DNA from: Varanus komodoensis
Lineage: Eukaryota; Chordata; Lepidosauria; Squamata; Varanidae
Length of the DNA stretch: 64,000 bases
Direction: 5' to 3'
Assembly: GCF_004798865.1 (NCBI RefSeq)
Contig: NW_025335268.1
Coordinates: forward strand, 254,724 to 318,723
Shown here: positions 46,901-55,900 of the stretch, piece after piece
How the letters are laid out: each line of letters begins with the position of its first letter
Position numbering within the stretch: the first letter of the stretch is position 1
Program-made: the position numbers and the translations under genes
Notes under the pieces: model-generated
The model's input: the letters and a program-made list of their open reading frames with translations, nothing else
Told to the model about the DNA's origin: nothing
Databases searched by the model: none

Positions 46901-49900
46901 CTCAGCCCAGCCCACCTCACTAGGGGGGGATATTATGTAAGCTGCCTTGAGTTCCTTGAAGGAAAAAAGGTGGGATATAAACAAATGAATACATAAATGC
47001 AGGGAAGGGCCTTGTCCTATAATCCCTGCTGAAAGATGTTTCAACTGCCAGACCAGTCAATTTTTGTATATCAAATATGAGAGGGCACCATCATGTTCTT
47101 TACCTCAGGCAGTAAAATGTCTTGGGCAAGTCCTGCCAACTTACATTTACTGTGGTATGTCCATTCTAGAAAAAGGTGCTCTATGGTCCCCTGAGGATTC
47201 TTTGGAAATTCTTGAAGACAACAGAACGATGGTGGTGCTGGTTTTTTTTTTTTTAGCATTTTGCCTCCACACCGTAATTTAGAAAGGCTCTTCATTGATA
47301 TTAACATCATCAATGCAAAACAGTTGCTTTTAGTCCCCCGGAACCCAACTTTAATTTGCAAGGAAGTTATTTGCTCAACAAAGCTTCTGATGGAAACATG
47401 ATTAAAGCTGGAATTTGTGCTTTCCACGGACTGCCTGCAAGGCCGCTCTAGCTCCATTACTCAGCCTGGCTGGGCCTCTTAATTATTCAATCTTACCCAC
47501 TAGAGTTTGAAAGCTTTGCTATACCCGGCTAATTGTGGGTTACCAAGGCAGCCAAGTATGCTATGCAGAGAACCAAAAAAAGAAGTACAGATGATAAAGA
47601 ATGATTCACGCTAAGCCTATTTTATATGGAAAGCTTCTAAACAGGCAATTCACTGAAGAAGCAGCCTCTCAAACAGAACACTTCTAGCCTAGTTTAAGGC
47701 CTATTTTGTAGCCTGCCTAAATATATCACTGTTGCGTTTCCTAACAGGCTGCGATTCTTCTTGTGCAATGGACAGATCCTGATTCATGTGTTGGATGTGC
47801 ACGTACCCTTTCCCAAATACTAAGCCATGGATGAAACTTGCTGCTTGCACTGTTCCTCTGTATAGAGAGCACGGAAAACGAACAGGCCCCATCTAGTGTG
47901 GTGTAGTGGTTAAGAGCATGGGAATGGGACTCAGAGGATCTGGGTTCTAGTCCCTGCTCAGCCATGGAGCCAACTGGGTGACTTTGGGCCAGTCACAGAC
48001 TCTCAGCCCAACCTACCTCACAGGGTTGTTGTGGGGATAAGATGGAGGAGAATGATGTAAGCTGCCTTGAGCCCTTTGAGAAAAAAGGTAGGCTATAAAT
48101 TGAAAAATAAATAAATAAATAATTCTAGACTGTGGACTCATACTGGTCTGCCCTCTTCTCTTTAGGGAACCCTGAAAGCTGTAGCTCATACATCAAGGGT
48201 TTTAAGACAATGGTTTTAAGACAGAGCACCGTCACTGCACAACAGTGCCTGTGAGTCCTTAGTGAAAATGTTAAGAGCAAGCCAGGACCATCTCCAGATG
48301 ATTTAATACCCTAGTGGCCATGTCAACCACACCTTGCCTATCCCCTAGTGGTGCTCCTCCCATCTCTGTCCCCTTCCACTACCCCCCTTTGTACCATCTT
48401 CCTTTCCTTCTTCAGTCGCTGCATGGCTCCTCCTCATCTTTAGACTTCCTCTCCCTCTGTCATGCTTTGAGGGTCCTTCCAAAAGTGAGGCGTTGTGGGT
48501 GAGTTGGCTCCAGAGGCTGCCTATGCGGTGGCAGAACACCATGTGCACAGGAGTCACAACTGCAACAAAAGCAAAAGCTGTGGCCGGGAGCAGAGAGGAG
48601 ACAGCCTCTTTCCAACATACACAGCTTTTGATAGGTTTCTTCCAGGAAAAGTATGCCTCTCTGGCCACATAAGAATCTGACAAGCAACTTCTGAAACATT
48701 TGCCAAAACCCGAATGATGGCTACGCTGCTGTTCATTTTTGGTTTTGTACTAACGTGCCTCGTACACATCACAATTTGTTGAGGCTGCTAGGTAGTATCT
48801 AACATTGCTTTTTGATCTCCTTAAAGCATGGTGTTTGGGCCTGGACTACCTGATCCTCAGAAAGAGACTGCATGGAGTCCTCTGGATGGCACAGATGGGT
48901 GGGCAGATGAGGTGGGAGAGGAGTTGGAGCACTGCTGCAACCTTCAGGGGCTTTTCTGGTGCCCCAAGAACTTAGTGTCCAGGACAGCCACCTTACTGCC
49001 CCACAAACAATGCAAAGAAACTTCTACACACTCAGGCCTGCTGACCAAATACAGCCCACTTGGCATACCAATCCAACCATCCTAGGATTTCCAGGATGGC
49101 CACTGTCCCCCTATTTTCTGGCTCCACTCTGTTGGGTAGTTTCCCGGCTTTTGTGAAGTTTTCTTCCATTCTAATAGGCTGAGGTGCCTCTTCTAAGGTT
49201 TAGTTATTGGCATTAATAACCAAGAGCTTTTAAACTACACTGTAGTGGTATTTTGCCATCATCCACCGCTGGAATGCAGCTGCCTAATGCTCCTCTAACA
49301 TGAAATTCAGCCATTGGGTTGAAATATTTTCAACTTCCTTGCATATAAAACTCATGTACATTTGTAGGGAAGTCATGTCCAAAAGCAGATACAGAAATCC
49401 ACAAGTTTTTGCACAACAGATTCTAGTTTGGATGGTGCCACCCCAAATCCTTGATTTAACTAGGAATAGCAGGGATCAGTAAAAGAAATTCTTAACCCGT
49501 GAGGCTTGCAATGGAAGTCCTCCAACTTCCCATGGGAGTTAGACATGCCGATTCCCAAATGAGTGTTTTTGGGGTAGGAAATAGGAACAGACCAAGGGTC
49601 CATCTAGTTCAACATCCCATTCACACAGTAGCTAACCAGCTACCCATGGAAAACCTACAAGCAGGATATGACTGCAGGAACACCTCCCATCCCTGCACTC
49701 CAAGAATCTGTGTGCACAGATATACTGTCTCTGATACTGGAGGTAGCCTAGAGCCATCAGGACTAGTTGCCATTGACAGTCCTCCAGGAATTTACCCAAT
49801 CCACCCTTTCAGCCGTCAAACTGGTGGCCAGTACTGCATCTCATGGAAGTGGATGCCACAGTATAAATAGGCTCTGTGCAAAGGAGTCCTTCCTTTTGTC

Positions 49901-52900
49901 TGTCCTAACTTTCCCACCATCCAGCTTCCCAGGATGGCCCCAGGTTCTACTACTGAGATGGAGAAAGCGGCCATGGGGCCGAAGGCAGTCCTTCAAATAT
50001 CCTGATCTTTTAAATACCATTTAGGGCTTTAAAAGTCATCACCAAACAGCTGGATCATGTCCAGAAAGAAATCAGAAGTCAGTGCAGCTATTGCAGCAGG
50101 GGAGTTACAGGCTGTCTCTAAACAACCGGGCTGCTACATTCTGGCTCAACAGTACTTCACTAACCCTTCAAAGTAGCCCCAAGTTGAACACATTGCAATA
50201 ATCCGTATGTGATGGAAATAGGGCGAATGTCACCCTGGCCAGCCCCGTGCTCTCCAAGAAGGGCAAAGTTGACCAATAGCCTCAGCTGGGCAAAGGGACT
50301 CCTGGACACTGAACAAAATGGCATCAGTTGTTCAACATTCTTCCCAGAGGGGTTGGCCTCACAGCTATTCTACTTTTCGTGCCAAGCAAACTTTTAATTT
50401 GCTTGAGCCTTTAGAAGCAATTGCAATGTCATGCTTCTTTTATAATTCTGTGGCTCTTTTGCTTCTTTTTACTTATTTTGTTTTTAATTCTTTTTTAAAA
50501 CCACCCTAGGAATATCATTGGAGGTGGAATAAAAGTAAGTGTAACATGCAAGATTTATTTTCCTCCTTTTTCCGAAGAAGTGCGTGGTGACATACATGTG
50601 CAGTGTAGCAGGGATACTTGGAACAGAGCTCTTTCGGGCCGCAGGGAGCTGCCAATCTCTGAGAGGATGGGGAGTTTTGAGATGTGAAGAATAGTTTGAA
50701 GAGGAGAGGTTTTGGAGATGAGAGAGATTGGGAAGGAGTTGGAAACAACTATTCTGTAGTAATTAACATCACAATCATATGCATCTCTACTCACAAGTAA
50801 GTCCCATTCAGTTCAATGGAACTTACTCCCAGATTAATATTGCAACATAAGTTGAAAATACATATCTAGGAGGAGAAGACTGATGTTGCAACCATAATTG
50901 AACAAATGGCAGAATATTTTTGTGGCTGTCCAAAGATTAAAGACTTTTCAGAAATGATTTTGGAAAACATTGGGAAAATTGTGGGATATTGCTTAACATT
51001 TAATCCACTGGTTATTTTACTTGGGAACATAAAGGATGAGGTTCTTCAGGAGGCATGGAAATGATTATATGTCTGCTACCAGCTACCAGAACAGCGATCA
51101 GTTTATAAATGGAAACAAAAAGGCACACACGTCCATCCCCATCTTTGAGCTAAAAGATCGTGAAGGTACACTATAGGGGGCAAGTGTTAAAGCTTACAGG
51201 TGATATCAAAATCAGGGAGGACAGGCAGGGAAACAAGTTTTTCTGAAAAGTGCTGCACTGCTTTCAGGTTTTCAAATAACGAGGCTGGTGCAGGATAATG
51301 GATAACCTTATAATTTGTTGGGAATCTTCTAAAACACAATGAAAGAGACCATAGGTTGAAAGAGTCATCTTTTTATTTACTTAAATGCAATCCTATGGTC
51401 CTTGGAAGAGCATTCCAAGAGCCAAAGGATTTGTCAGATCTCCACCCTCTGGAACAGCCCTTCTTTCCTGGGATGCTCTCTCTGAGACTTCGCATTGCTT
51501 CCTTAGAGACTTACCTTATACTGAACACCTACTGGAGTTGTTTCTCTTGTTCCACTTCTTTCCATTCATGGTTGGCTGCAGGCACCACATAATATTTTGA
51601 GGCCCTAGCATCAAAAATTCCTTCTGTCCATCCCCTGACCCTTTGAACCCAGCGTCGCACCATTCTTCCAAACCAAGGGGTTGCCGGGGAACCTGAGGTT
51701 CCACATAGTCCCCCACTCTATTTTATCCTCACAATGATTCAGTAGCTTAGGCAGGGAGTTAGTTACTGGCCCGTATTTATCCAGTGAGCTTCATGGTTGA
51801 GTGGGGATTTGAACCAGGCCCCCACAGACCCTCCTTGAATAGAAATTATGAGTAGGGCTGTACCTGCTGAGGAACTCCTGGAATGAAGAAAAAAGAAGGT
51901 AATCTATTGCACTGAAATCGAGGTCTGTCTCATTTAGGTGGAACTGTATGAAGACCAGTTCCCGCTTCTTCACATCTCGAGGTCCTTCCACAATCACAGC
52001 ATGTTTCTATGAGCACATGGAACAGGGAGGGAAAGTAGGAAGGGAAGTCACACATGCAAGAGGGCATCTTTTCATCCTGCGTCAACATGTGCTTCACTAG
52101 ACTGATTAGGGCAAATCATTTTCCAGGGATTTTAAATCTCTGGTGCAGCGCTGGAAAACAGCAACATGGATGAGGCCTTTTCAGTGATGTTTCACCCAAT
52201 TTTAAAATGTTATACCAGTAAAAGTTATATCTATCTTGTTACCTTTTTGTTACCAGAAAAAGACTTTCTTCTGTTCCCAGAAATCTGAAGACCTAAGATG
52301 TATTAAAGAGGCTTCATAAGCAACAATCAGTTGTTTATGGCTGTCCTCGTGTTTTAATTGTTTTATGGGGTGCTGGTAGTTTAGTTTTTGGCTATTTTAA
52401 ATTTGTTATGCTTTCATTCTGTTGCAAAATTTGTTTGTTTAAAGGCATCTAAGAAAATAGTAGTATAATAGCAGTAATACAGTTCTCCACTCCTTAAGTT
52501 TTCTTAAGGGTTATCCAACTTGGTAACCTTCAAGCTGGGAGATGCTTGGAATGGATCAGACAATTGCCCGAATGAACAGTGGAACTCCTGAGAATAATTA
52601 TTATATAAAGTGATACAGTGCTTCACCAGTTTTAGTATGGAAACTCTTTCAGTAGCTCTCTATGATAGTCTAGGACCATTAGGGAAGGTTCACAAAAACA
52701 TGCTCAGCACACAAGTAGGGGCTTCCACTGGTTAGTACCCACCCCTGATCCCGCCAACCATGTGTGTGTGTACTGACCATGCCCTGCACATTTGTGGCAA
52801 TGACAAGAGCAGGCCCTCTTCATGTACCTGAGAGAGAATTCTGAGTAGCCCAGGACTACCCAATAAGCTGGGGGCATGGCTAGCAAAACCAACCCCACAA

Positions 52901-55900
52901 ACTCTTCATGGGTGCTTCAAAAGCATATGTGAATACCTCTTTATTACCCACTGTGTGTTTTCACAGAGGCATATATGTTGTCACAGCTTGGAACATATGT
53001 TTCAGCTGCTGCTGATGCCAAAACACATTTGCTGCAGCTGCAAACCACAACTGAGTCAGCATTCGCATCGCTTCTGAAGGGGGCAGGTCTGAATGTAAGT
53101 TGCACGTCAGCTTTTAAAAAGGCATACTGTTAAGCAGATGCATCACACCAGGTATGTTCAGCACAGAGATAGCACTTTAAGTATTTGAAGGGTTGTCACA
53201 AGGCAGATGGCTATAAAGTAATTCAGGTTAGAATTGGTGCAGCATAGGGCCACAAGGATGGTGGCCAGATTGCAGGGAAAGCCACATGAGATGAGACTGA
53301 GGGAACTGGGTCTTTGCAGCCTGGAGAAGAGGAGACTCCGAGAGGATGTGTTGGTGACATATAGGTACGTGAGGGGGTGTCACACGGAGGTGGGTAGAGA
53401 CCTGGTTTCCCCTGCAGAGGAGGGCAGGATACATTGAAATGGAACAAAGCTCAGGGAACCAATGTTCAATTCAGATGCCAGGAAGTACTTTGTGACAGTT
53501 AGGACCCCTAGGGTATGGAATGGGCTTCCACAGGAGGTGGTTGAAGCCCCACCAGTGAGGCATGTCATGAGTGGAGCCGGCTGAAGTTGGGGGACAGACT
53601 AGATGACCTGGGAGGCACCTTCTGACTTGCTCTGTTTCTATGTTTCTAAACTGTTCTCTGATCTCAGAAATACCAGGCTTAAGTTATAGGAAAGTAGATT
53701 TTGGTTGAATACCAGAATTTCCCTAAAGGTTAAGGTTGTCGGGCAATAGAATCAGCTGTCTAGGGAGGTGGCTGACTCTCCATCCTCGGAGAAATTCAAG
53801 CAGACACTGGACAGCCACCTGTCAGAGGTGCTTTCAACTCTGAAACCTGCATTAAGCAGGGGACTGGACTCGATAGCCTAAATGGCCCCTTCCACCTTTA
53901 TCATTCATATACATCATAAGGATGGATTTTGCTCAACATATTCTTAACCTTATTCATCAGCGTAGCAAATGAGTTTGCCAAGTAAAGGAAACATCCAAGA
54001 CAATTTCAAAAATCTAGAAGTAAGTTTTGGAAAACAAACAAAATGAATAAGAGAAATTTCACAGCAATTCCTCGTTAGCACTGAGGCACCAAAGCCCTGC
54101 AGGTAATGGACTTCAACCCTTCCCCTTGGTTTGATTATTACCTTGGTTTGATTAGTAAAAGGATCCGTGTAGTTGACTCTCTGCGTAATACATTCAATTT
54201 TTCCTGGCTGGCCTGGGTTTACCAGCGGTGGGATGTAATCATAGTAGTGATGTTTGCAGGTCAGCAGTTCAGCCTTGCCTGGGTAGAGGGCAATCCCTGT
54301 TGTGGACAAACAGGATTAGCGCTAAAAAACTGGTTCAGCCACAGAGGTCGCTGCAAGCCCAGCACAAGCATACCCTTGCCAACTAAAGCATGCTTAAAAC
54401 ATCAGGGCCAGAATGAAGTATGAAAGTCAGACTGGGCAGAACTTTAGCTGAACCTGGGGACCATGGCCTGAAATCCACTCGCTGTTAAGTCTAGGAACAG
54501 ACAGACAGTGCAATGGTACAGCACATGTTCTGACCCAAACCCAGGGCATCTATGGATCCACAGTGCCAGCAGTAGGAACTACCTGTTTATTTGTTCTACC
54601 TATTTCCTGTATCGTTGGTGTTTTAATTGTAATTTTAATTGACTGCAGGGGGGGTGCACTATGTTTTAATGAGGGTTTTGATTTTATTCAGCACGTTTAT
54701 TATTGTCAGTGGTCCTGGGCCATTTTGGGTAGAAAGGTAGGATTTAACTTTGATATAACAAATAAGATCTCTGCCTGACATCCTGAGGAGTGCCAACAGT
54801 CAAAAGACATTAATTGACCTGATAAAACTAAGGGTTTGTCATTTTAAGTCTTCAGTGGGGAGGCAACCTTCAACTGGAACAAGCAACGTGACACCCATTA
54901 ATTTTTTTTTTTTCTGGAGAGGTTCAGAAACATCCATAACAACAGCAACAAAATACCGAGCTGCCACCGAACCCTCCTTAGGTAGGAGCATAACTCCCTT
55001 GTGTCTCTTAGCACACCTAAAACTACTGACCATAAGCCAGGAAAGCTCTGGAGTGAAGCTAGGAGCTACAATCCAAAGCTTGAATGGCATGATGGTAGTG
55101 GAAGTCTTCCAAATAAACTACAGGATGCCTGTCGATATGGTGAGTGAGAAGACCGTGGAGGGAGAACTTGTAGGTGAGAACCACGCTGCAAAGCACAGGT
55201 CCACTCTATGCATTCTGGGTTCCATTACTTAGTCATACTAGAGTGGGATGGGATGATGGGATGGGATGTCTGGCACTGACTTTTACACACACGCATGCAT
55301 GCACATGCATGGAACCAAAATATTCAGAATTACATGGTCTGCATCAACTTCTGCCAAGCGGTTCCTCATTTTGGTACTAGCCAGGTAAAAGTAGAACAGC
55401 CCTCCCCACACCTTATCCCACACAGGCAGTCCAGAAAGATACTATGGTCAATGATGTTGAAGGCTGCTAAAAGATTTAAGAAAACCAACAAGGTCACAGT
55501 CGCCCAATCTCTCTCCAGAAACGGTAATCCACCAAAGCAGTCCAGGCCTTTCCCTCCCTGAATCCTGTCTGCAGTCCAGATTGAGAGTGATCGAGATAAC
55601 CGAGTTCATCTACCAACCTCTTGGAACTGCTGAGCCACCACTTGCTTGGGTCTCTAATTCCAAGGCCAGGAGATCAAGCAAAGGACCCTCCAGAAATAAC
55701 ATCAACATTTGACAAAATGCCTCTTTCAGCCACAAGCTATTCTTACATTATGATCACTATTGGAGGCCTTCTTGCGAGGGCCACTTCTGAGGGGGCCTTG
55801 GAGGGTGATCCGAAGCAGGAAGAACTTCTTTGTGGAAGCCCTTTGTCTATAGAATGCTTTCCCTGCCTGGCACTACATTAGGACAGCCCTCTGTACTAAG

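Larger units (their letters stand above)
41375..51863 (-). other. PACC1 intron 5 (TE-rich, 10.5 kb)
   Basis: This intron between exons 5 and 6 is the densest mobile-element region of the window. It holds a decayed CR1 (about 41810-43959), further CR1/LINE pieces, at least five SINE copies and an L1 tail. No additional exon is recognised. Stretches without a call (44350-45510, 46230-46785, 47050-47890, 48130-49580) show no coding or repeat signature I can name. Confidence 0.7.
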
